Source of the DNA: an uncultured Eubacteriales bacterium
Lineage (GTDB): Bacteria > Bacillota > Clostridia > Oscillospirales > Oscillospiraceae
DNA: 6,749 nucleotides
Assembly (NCBI GenBank): GCA_900556535.1
Contig: USPI01000078.1
Location: 1-6,749 of the forward strand
Direction of reading: 5' to 3'
The translations under genes were made by a program, and so were the position numbers. The notes beneath the pieces were generated by a model. It saw only the letters and a program-made list of their open reading frames with translations, was not told where the DNA came from and did no database searches. Positions 1 to 6,437 of the stretch are shown here, in pieces (within the stretch, counting starts at the first letter, position 1; every line of letters begins with the position of its first letter).

Positions 1-4
1 CAAT

Positions 5-715
5 ATGATAGAATACAAAAGCTTAAATGACCTTGTTTACGAGGAAATCAGAAATAGGATAGTGTCCAACCGCTATCGTCCCGGGCAGAAGCTCGACGTC
101 GATCAGATGGCGGCGGAGCTCAGTGTCAGCAGAACTCCTGTCACGAATGCACTCAAGACCTTGGAGAAGGAGGGCTATGTGACGATTTTGCAAAGAAGCG
201 GCAGCTATGTCCGAAAGTATTCGAAGGAAGAGATCGAGGCGCTGTTCGATTTCCGAGAGGCACTTGAGGTCGTCGTTATCAAAAGAGCGATAAAAAATTC
301 CGGCAAATTGGATATGCAGAGCTTTATCAGTGAGTTTAAGGATGATCTTGAAAAGCTGGATAAGGGCTCGGTAGCCGAAAATATGCGCCTTGCAGACGAT
401 GCTCAGCAAAAGTTTCACTCCTACCTGTGGAAGCAGTGCCCGGAGATAATATATAACGAGATCCAGAACGTCATGATGCTCACCCGCCAGATAACCGTCC
501 GCCACATCAATTACTGCACCAAGCAGAGCAACGCTCTTGAGATAGCAAAAAGTGAGATAATGGTACACTTAGCAATTGCCGAGGCTATTGAAAACGGCGA
601 TGAGGAGAAAGCGCTTGAGAGTATCCGCGAGGATATATCGGGCACGAAGGATGACATTCTCAAGCATTTTGAGGATATAGAGGAGCAGGAAATAGCGCTT
701 GACTGCGCTTTATAA
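5..715 (+). CDS. GntR-family transcriptional regulator, FadR/FCD subfamily
   Basis: This is a DNA-binding regulator of about normal length (236 aa) for the FCD branch of the GntR family. Residues 6-70 form the winged helix-turn-helix: SLNDLVYEEIRNRI, then RPGQKLDVDQMAAEL, the recognition-helix stretch SVSRTPVTNALKTLEKEG, and a wing ending near SGSYVRKY. Residues 76-220 look like the all-helical FCD ligand-binding domain, with FDFREALE, KFH (His138) and a late block HLAIAEAIENGDEEKALESI (His188). By my alignment, two usual metal-ligand positions differ from consensus: Gln134 where Asp/Asn is usual and Asp210 where His is usual. The gene stands directly upstream of the aminotransferase/TRAP/otnK genes on the same strand and is separated from them by a terminator. 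It is therefore probably the local, ligand-responsive regulator, usually a repressor, of that operon. Only 4 nt precede the ATG, so its ribosome binding site is outside the window and a start slightly further upstream cannot be excluded. The effector is unknown. Confidence 0.93.
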   Translation: MIEYKSLNDLVYEEIRNRIVSNRYRPGQKLDVDQMAAELSVSRTPVTNALKTLEKEGYVTILQRSGSYVRKYSKEEIEALFDFREALEVVVIKRAIKNSGKLDMQSFISEFKDDLEKLDKGSVAENMRLADDAQQKFHSYLWKQCPEIIYNEIQNVMMLTRQITVRHINYCTKQSNALEIAKSEIMVHLAIAEAIENGDEEKALESIREDISGTKDDILKHFEDIEEQEIALDCAL

Positions 716-756
716 TAGTACAGTTTCGCTCATAAGGCGTCCAAAATGCAACAGTT

Positions 757-771
757 TGTAGGGTTTCTACA
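757..771. promoter_or_regulatory. Short inverted repeat, possible regulator operator
   Basis: TGTAG and CTACA arms flank a 5-nt centre (GGTTT), giving a 15-nt dyad between the regulator gene and its terminator. Five perfect arm pairs are weak evidence, and dyads of this size arise by chance. Its position next to a GntR-family gene is the only support for calling it an operator. It could equally be a minor RNA hairpin in the 3' end of the regulator transcript. Confidence 0.2.
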
Positions 772-780
772 TACTTTTAC

Positions 781-826
781 CCTCACTTTTGTTCAGATTG
801 CGTATTGCAAAAGTGGGGGTTTTTTG
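781..826 (+). terminator. Intrinsic terminator downstream of the GntR regulator
   Basis: The left arm CCCTCACTTTTG (781-792) pairs with CAAAAGTGGGGG (809-820) to give a 12-bp stem with one G-U pair. The loop is 16 nt, and six T residues follow (821-826). This is a textbook rho-independent terminator and most simply ends the regulator transcript. It separates regulation of the GntR gene from that of the downstream operon. A role as a leader attenuator is possible only if the operon promoter lies upstream of it. I saw no convincing competing antiterminator hairpin. Confidence 0.85.
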
Positions 827-919
827 CTACCATAAACTAAAATATCAGATTTTAAATTTTAGACGAATCAAACCCAGACCACAAAATACAAATTTTTATA
901 GCAAAAAAGGAGAACGCGG
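827..919 (+). promoter_or_regulatory. AT-rich upstream region of the aminotransferase/TRAP operon
   Basis: This stretch between the terminator and the aminotransferase start is much more AT-rich than the genes around it and is the likeliest place for the operon promoter. I could not find a -35/-10 pair close enough to consensus to name. It ends with a good ribosome binding site, AAAGGAG at 906-912, 7 nt before the ATG at 920. That site supports the chosen start of the aminotransferase. Confidence 0.4.
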
Positions 920-2257
920 ATGGAACAGAATAACAGCAATGTCCTTACAAAATCGCTGTCCAAGACGTACAAAAAGATAACTCATGCGCAGGGTGTCTAT
1001 TTGTATGACGAGGACGGGCGACGCTACATGGACTTCGGCGCCGGACTTGCGGTGACGAACATCGGCAACGGCGTTAAGGAGGTCTGCGATGCAATTGCAA
1101 AGCAGGTTTATGAGGTGACTTATCTTAACGGCGGTGCGTTCACGAGCGCCGTAAGAGAGGAGCTCGCGTCGAACATCATAAAGCTTGCCCCCGAAGGAAT
1201 GGAGCGGGTTTTCTTCTGCAGCGGCGGTTCGGAAGCGGTTGAATCAATGGCAAAGATCGCTCGCCAGTATCAGATCGAAATGGGTCGTCCGAGCAAGTAC
1301 AAGATAATCTCCAGATGGCAGAGCTATCACGGAAACACCTTCGGAACGCTGTCTCTCGGCGGCCGTCCGTCGTGGAGATGCCGCTATGAGAATCTGCTGC
1401 TGCATATGCCGCATATTGCACAGTGCAACTGTTACAGATGCCCCTACGGCCTTGAAAGATGCAGTTGCAACGTGCCCTGCGCGGAGGAGCTTGAAAGAGT
1501 TATCAAATACGAGGGCGCTGAGTCCGTCGCGGCATTCGTGCTTGAGCCCGTTACGGGAACTACTGCAACCGCAACGGTGCCTCCGGTCGAATACATGAAG
1601 CGCATCCGCGAGATCTGCGATAAATACGACGTCCTGATGTGTTGCGACGAGGTCATCACCGGCCTCGGCAGAACCGGCAAAAACTTTGCCGTAGATCACT
1701 TCGGCGTGGTGCCCGACCTCATTTCCGTTGCAAAGGGACTTGGCGGCGGCTATGTCCCCGTCGGCGCCGTCATTGCGCATAAGAAGGTCGTTGACGCGAT
1801 AGCAAACGGCTCCGGAATACTTGAACACAGCTACACCTTTGCGGGTATGCCCATAGCCACGGCGGGTGCAAACGCGGTCGTAAAATACATCATTGATAAT
1901 GATATTGTTGCACTTTCCGCCAAAAACGGCGCTATACTTCTGCAAAAGCTCAAAGATGCCCTCGGCGATATTCCCGCAGTCGGCGATGTACGAGGCATAG
2001 GAATGCTCGCCGGAGTTGAGCTCGTTTCCGACCGCGAGAGCAAAACGCCGTTTGATCCCAAGCTCGGAATAGCCGGTAAGATCGCGGCATACTGCCTTGA
2101 TAAAGGGCTTATGGTGCTCTCCGGCGTGACCGGAACCTCCGACGGCATTGTAGGCGACGCGCTTCAGATATCTCCCGCGCTGACGATGACACCGGAAGAA
2201 ATGGACGTTGCCATTGCTATACTCAGAGAAGCCATCATTTCCGTGACGGCTATCTGA
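920..2257 (+). CDS. Class III PLP-dependent aminotransferase (substrate unknown)
   Basis: This 445-aa protein has the usual length and motif order of class III (omega-amino acid type) fold-type I aminotransferases. Visible landmarks are GVYLYDEDGRRYMDFGAG (25-42), the phosphate-binding CSGGSEAVE (100-108), aromatic YHGNT (136-140), CDEVITGLGRTG (242-253) with Asp243 for the PLP pyridine nitrogen, the Schiff-base lysine Lys272 in SVAKGLGGGYVPVGAV, and HSYTFAG (303-309) with the phosphate-contacting Thr306. All catalytic residues appear present, so the enzyme should be active. It should transfer an amino group between an amine or amino acid and an oxo acid in the cytoplasm. A Cys-rich segment (169-187) lies in the middle domain. 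The class includes GABA, beta-alanine, taurine and ornithine aminotransferases, and automatic labels such as 'aspartate aminotransferase family' do not fix the substrate. It is the first gene of the proposed operon, 17 nt before dctQ, so its substrate or product probably relates to the imported compound. Confidence 0.93.
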   Translation: MEQNNSNVLTKSLSKTYKKITHAQGVYLYDEDGRRYMDFGAGLAVTNIGNGVKEVCDAIAKQVYEVTYLNGGAFTSAVREELASNIIKLAPEGMERVFFCSGGSEAVESMAKIARQYQIEMGRPSKYKIISRWQSYHGNTFGTLSLGGRPSWRCRYENLLLHMPHIAQCNCYRCPYGLERCSCNVPCAEELERVIKYEGAESVAAFVLEPVTGTTATATVPPVEYMKRIREICDKYDVLMCCDEVITGLGRTGKNFAVDHFGVVPDLISVAKGLGGGYVPVGAVIAHKKVVDAIANGSGILEHSYTFAGMPIATAGANAVVKYIIDNDIVALSAKNGAILLQKLKDALGDIPAVGDVRGIGMLAGVELVSDRESKTPFDPKLGIAGKIAAYCLDKGLMVLSGVTGTSDGIVGDALQISPALTMTPEEMDVAIAILREAIISVTAI

Positions 2258-2274
2258 GCCCATGGAGGCAGACA

Positions 2275-2769
2275 ATGAAAAATAAAATTCAGAAATTTGA
2301 GCTGTGGCTCGGGGGCGTAGTCCTTATTCTCATGGTCCTCGTGGTCGTGCTTCAGGTCATATTCCGCTACTTCAGCAACCCGCTTTCGTGGCCGGAGGAG
2401 GTCGCGCGCTGGACCATGATCTGGGTCACGTTCGCAGGAGCAAGCTATGCTTTTAAAAACGGCGGACTTATAAGAGTTGAGTTTTTTTTGAACAAGTACT
2501 TTAAGCCCGGCGCTCAGAAGGTAATAAACATCATTGATATGGCTCTGCTTGCCGTTACGTTCGGCTACCTGTTTTATTCCTCGGTGCTGTATATGATGCT
2601 CACCATCAAAAAACATCAGATGTACAACGTCACCCAGATGCCTTACGCAGCCGTTGCCGCGGCGCTTGCACTCAGCGGCGTGCTCTGCGTGATATTCTCG
2701 GCAAAGCAGATAATAGATATCGCCCGTATCAGCAAAAACGGCGCCGACGGAAAGGAGGAAGCCAAATGA
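2275..2769 (+). CDS. dctQ: TRAP transporter small permease subunit (DctQ)
   Basis: This is the small membrane subunit of a tripartite ATP-independent periplasmic (TRAP) transporter, which partners with the large permease DctM. The 164-aa protein has four predicted membrane segments at roughly 8-32, 45-61, 82-106 and 122-146. It carries the diagnostic DctQ stretch QVIFRYFSNPLSWPEEVARW followed by FKNGGLIRVEFF. The charged C-terminal tail (IARISKNGADGKEEAK) should be cytoplasmic. The ATG at 2275 is preceded by GGAGG at 2264-2268, a good spacing. A nearby ATG at 2262 is out of frame. The gene follows the aminotransferase by 17 nt, and its stop overlaps the dctM start by 4 nt (ATGA). This implies one transcript and translational coupling of the two permease subunits. 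The symbol denotes the family; the transported substrate is not necessarily a C4-dicarboxylate. Confidence 0.93.
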   Translation: MKNKIQKFELWLGGVVLILMVLVVVLQVIFRYFSNPLSWPEEVARWTMIWVTFAGASYAFKNGGLIRVEFFLNKYFKPGAQKVINIIDMALLAVTFGYLFYSSVLYMMLTIKKHQMYNVTQMPYAAVAAALALSGVLCVIFSAKQIIDIARISKNGADGKEEAK

Positions 2770-4052
2770 CTCCGTTAATAACAACGATAGTTCTGTTCGG
2801 ACTTTTATTGCTTCTCCTGTTCTTGGGAGCACCGCTTATAGTGTGCATAGGTCTTCCGACTGCAATTGTAATGCTCATAAGCGGAATGCCGGTCGCAACG
2901 TTTGCCCAGCGTATGTTCGTTGCCGTTGACTCGTTCACGATGATGGCAATACCGTTTTTCATGCTGGCAGGTAAGCTGATGGAGGTCGGCGGAATGTCAC
3001 GGCGAATCGTCAGATTTGCAAATGCTCTCGTCGGCTGGATGAAGGGCGGCCTTGCTCACGTTGTTATCGTAGCCTGCGCATTCTTCGGCGCTCTGTCGGG
3101 CTCTGCCGCAGCCACCTGTGCCGCCATAGGCTCGACTCTCATTCCCGACATGAAGAAGAAAGGCTACCCCGCCGACTTCGTTGCCGGACTTACAGCCGTC
3201 GCAGGCGGCCTCGGCGTTATTATCCCGCCGAGCATTACGATGATAATGTACGGCGTGTGCTCAAAGACCTCGATAGGCGATCTGTTCGTTGCAGGTATCG
3301 TTCCCGGCATACTGCTTGCTATCATCTTCATGATAACGGCAAGCGGCGAAGCGAAAAAGCGTCACATAGAGCAGACCACCGAGTTTACGCTCAAGGAGCT
3401 CGGCCTGAGCTTCCTCGACGCTATCCCGGCGCTGCTCGTGCCCGTAATTCTGCTCGGCGGTATTTACGGCGGCTTCTTCTCCCCGACGGAAGCGGGCGCC
3501 GTTGCCTGTGTGTACGGCTATCTTGTGGCACGCTTCTGGTATAAAGAGGTCGACAGCACGAACATCGGAAGCATTCTCGGCGGCGCACTCACGAACACCG
3601 TCATGGTGCTCATAATCGTCAGTGCATCGGGTGCGTTCAGCTGGCTGCTGACCGCAAACGGCGTGTCCTCCCTGCTTGGCAGCGCTGTCGGCAGCATCGC
3701 CGGAAACAAGTTTGTGTTCCTGCTGATATCTAACCTCATATTCCTGTTTATCGGCTGCTTTATAGAGTCGGTCGCGGGTATACTTATCGTAACGCCGATA
3801 CTGCTCCCGCAGGCTGTCGCGCTCGGAGTTGACCCCGTGCACTTCGGCATTATAATGGTCGTAAACCTCGCACTCGGACTTACTACTCCGCCTGTCGGCG
3901 AAAATCAGTATATAGCCGCTGCAATTGCCGATATTCCCTTTGAGAAGCAGTTCAAGGCAAGCCTGCCGTTCCTTGCGGCAAACTTCGTCGGTCTTATGCT
4001 GATAACCTATATTGAAGAGCTTTCACTCTGGCTGCCGCGTTTGCTTGCCTGA
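2766..4052 (+). CDS. dctM: TRAP transporter large permease subunit (DctM)
   Basis: This 428-aa, highly hydrophobic protein is the ion-coupled translocation subunit of the TRAP transporter and has normal length for the family. Recognisable DctM segments in order are: the start MTPLITTIVLFGLLLLLLFLG, DSFTMMAIPFFMLAGKLMEVGGMS (about 55-78), GGLAHVVIVACAFFGALSGS (94-113), IGSTLIPDMKKKGY (121-134), GGLGVIIPPSITMIMYG (147-163), FFSPTEAGAV in the second half, and GLTTPPVGENQYIAA (371-385). The two inverted-repeat halves each carry a PP loop (IIPPS and TTPPVG), which supports an intact transporter core. After PPVG the protein reads ENQYIA, where I remember most family members having a form like xNLFVA. 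The start overlaps the dctQ stop and is preceded by AAAGGAGG at 2751-2758. Together with the flanking dctQ and dctP it completes a dctQMP set. Confidence 0.95.
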   Translation: MTPLITTIVLFGLLLLLLFLGAPLIVCIGLPTAIVMLISGMPVATFAQRMFVAVDSFTMMAIPFFMLAGKLMEVGGMSRRIVRFANALVGWMKGGLAHVVIVACAFFGALSGSAAATCAAIGSTLIPDMKKKGYPADFVAGLTAVAGGLGVIIPPSITMIMYGVCSKTSIGDLFVAGIVPGILLAIIFMITASGEAKKRHIEQTTEFTLKELGLSFLDAIPALLVPVILLGGIYGGFFSPTEAGAVACVYGYLVARFWYKEVDSTNIGSILGGALTNTVMVLIIVSASGAFSWLLTANGVSSLLGSAVGSIAGNKFVFLLISNLIFLFIGCFIESVAGILIVTPILLPQAVALGVDPVHFGIIMVVNLALGLTTPPVGENQYIAAAIADIPFEKQFKASLPFLAANFVGLMLITYIEELSLWLPRLLA

Positions 4053-4095
4053 GTGAGTTTGAGATGAAAAGAAAAACAAAAAACAGGAGGTAAAC

Positions 4096-5109
4096 ATGAA
4101 GAATTTAAAGAAGTATGCAGCATTGGCACTGGCGCTGGTGCTCGCTCTCAGCCTCTTTACCGGCTGCGGAGACGGAAAGAAAAACGGCGGCGACAGCGCC
4201 GACGGCGATTACAGCTATCACTGGAAGCTCGCAACCACCGAGACTTCCGACTACTACATGACCGTTCTTGCACAGGAATTCCTGGACAAGGTAAGCGAGC
4301 GCACCGGCGGCAAGGTCACCGGCGAGGTGTTCGCCTCGGGTCAGCTTGGCGGTCTTGTCGATGCACTTGAGGGCCTTGAGCTCGGCACGGTCGATATAGT
4401 TATGGACGGCTTCAGCTCTCTCGGCGAAGTCAACCCCATATTCGACGTTTGGGGCATGCCGTATCTGTACGATAACGACGAGCATCGCGACAAGTTCTGG
4501 GACGAGTACTTTGACGAGTGCTCCGAGCTCATTGCCGAAAAGGCCAATATCCGCATGGTGACCGTTCTTGACGGACTTAACAGAAACCTCAGCTGCACCA
4601 AGGCGGTCAACAAGCTTGACGACCTCAAGGGTCTCAAGATCCGCGTACCGACCATCACCACCTACATGAAGGTTTGGGAATGCTTCGGCACCGCACCCGT
4701 TCCCATGGCACTGTCCGAGGTCTACACCTCCATTCAGAATAACGTCGTTCAGGGTCAGGAAAACGATATCATGCTGACCATGAGCATGAACTTCTACGAG
4801 GTCGCACCCTACGCGATCATGACGGAGCACGTTCCCTACGAGGGCTCGCTGTTCTTCAATGAGGAGACCTTCCAGTCCTTCCCCGAGGAGCTTCAGAAGA
4901 TCATTCTTGAGGTAGGCCGCGAGATCACCGAGAAGAGCCGCAGCGTGGTTGCCGGCGAGGAAGCAAAGACTCTTGCGAAGATGGAAGAAATGGGCGTCAC
5001 CATTATTCGCCCTGACCTGACCGAGTTCAGAGCGGCAACTGCCGGTATGTATGAAGGCAACGACACCATTAAGCCCGTTCTTGACCTCATTGACAAAGCC
5101 AGAGCGTAA
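4096..5109 (+). CDS. dctP: TRAP transporter substrate-binding lipoprotein (DctP family)
   Basis: This is the extracytoplasmic solute-binding protein that captures the substrate for the DctQM permease. The 337-aa precursor starts with a signal peptide (KNLKK, then a hydrophobic run) ending in a lipobox-like LFTGC with Cys24, followed by a Gly/Asp/Lys-rich linker. The mature protein would therefore be lipid-anchored outside the membrane, as expected in a Gram-positive cell. DctP landmarks include FASGQLGGLVDALEGLELGTVDI (79-101), VWGMPYLY (118-125) and DLKGLKIRVP with Arg183. Arg183 sits at the position of the family's conserved arginine that binds the ligand carboxylate. VVQGQENDI (217-225) follows it. 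A carboxylate substrate is thus likely. AGGAGGT at 4085-4091 fixes the start. In other bacteria, some TRAP binding proteins next to DUF1537 kinases bind four-carbon sugar acids such as erythronate. That would fit the neighbouring otnK but is not proven for this protein. Confidence 0.94.
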   Translation: MKNLKKYAALALALVLALSLFTGCGDGKKNGGDSADGDYSYHWKLATTETSDYYMTVLAQEFLDKVSERTGGKVTGEVFASGQLGGLVDALEGLELGTVDIVMDGFSSLGEVNPIFDVWGMPYLYDNDEHRDKFWDEYFDECSELIAEKANIRMVTVLDGLNRNLSCTKAVNKLDDLKGLKIRVPTITTYMKVWECFGTAPVPMALSEVYTSIQNNVVQGQENDIMLTMSMNFYEVAPYAIMTEHVPYEGSLFFNEETFQSFPEELQKIILEVGREITEKSRSVVAGEEAKTLAKMEEMGVTIIRPDLTEFRAATAGMYEGNDTIKPVLDLIDKARA

Positions 5110-5117
5110 CAAAAGCG

Positions 5118-5152
5118 AAATAGGATAAGGCTCGTTCCTTATCCTATTTTTT
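5118..5152 (+). terminator. Strong intercistronic terminator-like hairpin between dctP and otnK
   Basis: AAATAGGATAAGG (5118-5130) pairs perfectly with CCTTATCCTATTT (5137-5149) around a 6-nt loop CTCGTT, with a T run covering 5147-5152. The shape is that of an intrinsic terminator. Only 16 nt separate it from the otnK ATG, and these hold the ribosome binding site AAAGGAG (5154-5160), so no promoter fits between them. Partial read-through, protection of the upstream dctP mRNA from 3' decay, or a promoter inside dctP would each allow otnK expression. Confidence 0.85.
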
Positions 5153-5168
5153 AAAAGGAGCAATAAGC

Positions 5169-6437
5169 ATGAATCAAAGCAATATCATATTGGGCTGCGT
5201 TGCGGATGACTTCACCGGAGCAAGCGATGCGGCGTCGTTCCTGCGTGCTGCCGGACTGAGAGTGATAATGTGCACGGGAATTCCCGAAACCGCCGAACAG
5301 ATAAGCGACTGCGACGCGGTCGTTATAGCGCTCAAATGCCGCTCCACGCCGGCTGCCGAAGCCGTGCGCGAGACCGCCGAGGCGTTTCGTTGGCTTCACA
5401 GTGTCGGAGCAAAGCAGCTTTACTACAAATACTGTTCGACGTTCGACTCCACACGCGAGGGGAATATAGGCCCCGTCATGGATACCGCCTTGGCAGAAAA
5501 CGGCGAGAAGTACACGGTTTTGTGCCCGGCTCTTCCCGTAAACGGAAGAACCGTCAGGAACGGACGGCTTTTCGTTGACGGCGTGCCGCTGCATCTGACT
5601 CATATGAAGGATCATCCCGTAAACCCCATGTGGGCGTCGGATATACCCGAGCTGATGCGCGAGCAGAGTAAGTATCCATGCCACGTCGTGACAATAGAGG
5701 ATATGCTGGCGGGCAAAGAACACATAGCTTCAATAGTCGAGCGCTTTTCCGCCGAGTCGGAGCACTTTTATGTAGTGCCGGATTACTTTGAGCCCGAGCA
5801 CAATGCGCTGATATATTCGCTTTTCGGCGGGCTTAAAATACTCAGCGGCGGTTCCGGACTGCTTGCGGCAGTGCGCGGCGGGGAAAAGGCCGAACGCAGT
5901 GCCGATGTATGCGCCGCTTCAACCGGAAAGAGTATCTTGCTTGCGGGCAGCTGCTCGAGCATGACTTTAAAGCAGATAGAGGCATACAAGGCGGCTCATG
6001 CGGCAATTAAAATCGACCCGCTCAAGGTGCTTGACGGCAGTCAAAGCTGTGCCGTGCTGTGGGATGAAGTCGCAGGCCGCGACGGAGTGCTGCTGTACAG
6101 CTCGGAAAGCGCGCAGGAGATAGCGAGGATACCCGAGGCCGTCAGACCGCAGGTTTCCGAAAAGCTCGAAAAGCTCATATCCGAGCTTGCAATCAAGGCC
6201 GAAAGCGATGGCTACACGCAGGTGATAGTTGCCGGCGGCGAAACCTCCGGAGCCGTGGCAAAGGCGCTCGATTTCGGAGCATATCACATCGGAGAAAGTG
6301 TTGCGCCGGGCGTTCCCGTGATGATACCGGTCAAAAAGCCGGAGCTCAGACTCGTTCTCAAGTCCGGCAACTTCGGCAAGGAAGACTTTTTCGGCGCAGC
6401 GGTAGAAATGACAACGAAAGGCAGGCGCGGAGCATGA
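5169..6437 (+). CDS. otnK: Four-carbon acid sugar kinase, DUF1537 family, probable 3-oxo-tetronate 4-kinase
   Basis: This 422-aa cytoplasmic kinase has the typical length of OtnK/YgbK proteins. The N-terminal sugar-binding domain (about 7-235) shows VADDFTGASDAASF (11-24), YYKYCSTFDSTREGNIGPV (85-103), CPALPVNGRTV (119-129), DHPVNPM (148-154) and SGGSG (226-230). The C-terminal nucleotide-binding domain (about 255-412) shows LAGSCSSMT (258-266), GGETSGAVAKAL (356-367), GVPVM (381-385) and LKSGNFGKEDFF (397-408). The motif set is closest to what I know of OtnK rather than of the related D-threonate or D-erythronate kinases. OtnK uses ATP to phosphorylate a 3-oxo-tetronate on O4. The product is the substrate of OtnC, whose gene overlaps the stop by 4 nt (ATGA), and this pairing strengthens the call. 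The exact stereochemistry of the substrate cannot be read from sequence. A hairpin terminator stands immediately upstream, so transcription probably depends on read-through from dctP. Confidence 0.9.
   Translation: MNQSNIILGCVADDFTGASDAASFLRAAGLRVIMCTGIPETAEQISDCDAVVIALKCRSTPAAEAVRETAEAFRWLHSVGAKQLYYKYCSTFDSTREGNIGPVMDTALAENGEKYTVLCPALPVNGRTVRNGRLFVDGVPLHLTHMKDHPVNPMWASDIPELMREQSKYPCHVVTIEDMLAGKEHIASIVERFSAESEHFYVVPDYFEPEHNALIYSLFGGLKILSGGSGLLAAVRGGEKAERSADVCAASTGKSILLAGSCSSMTLKQIEAYKAAHAAIKIDPLKVLDGSQSCAVLWDEVAGRDGVLLYSSESAQEIARIPEAVRPQVSEKLEKLISELAIKAESDGYTQVIVAGGETSGAVAKALDFGAYHIGESVAPGVPVMIPVKKPELRLVLKSGNFGKEDFFGAAVEMTTKGRRGA

Noticed and set aside
51..61. GAAATAGGATA occurs both here and in the hairpin at 5117-5127
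   Set aside because: An 11-nt match between two places is expected by chance several times in a window of this length; no flanking similarity.
711..716. Perfect TATAAT at the end of the regulator gene as a -10 box
   Set aside because: No acceptable -35 sits 15-18 nt upstream and there is no extended -10 TG; TTGACT at 699-704 is only 6 nt away. A promoter here would also read straight into the terminator at 781-826.
789..980. 63-codon plus-strand frame in the regulator/aminotransferase gap
   Set aside because: It runs through the terminator arm and over the real aminotransferase start in another frame, with no ribosome binding site and no family resemblance.
2262..2264. Alternative ATG just before dctQ
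   Set aside because: It is out of frame with dctQ and overlaps the GGAGG ribosome binding site for the ATG at 2275.
1244..2275. Long minus-strand open frame (343 codons) opposite the aminotransferase
   Set aside because: It is the antisense shadow of a well-supported gene; the translated product has no recognisable domain and is rich in the odd His/Arg/Ser composition typical of shadows.
4105..5163. Long minus-strand open frame (352 codons) opposite dctP
   Set aside because: It lies fully opposite a clear lipoprotein gene, has no recognisable motifs and would start within the hairpin terminator region.
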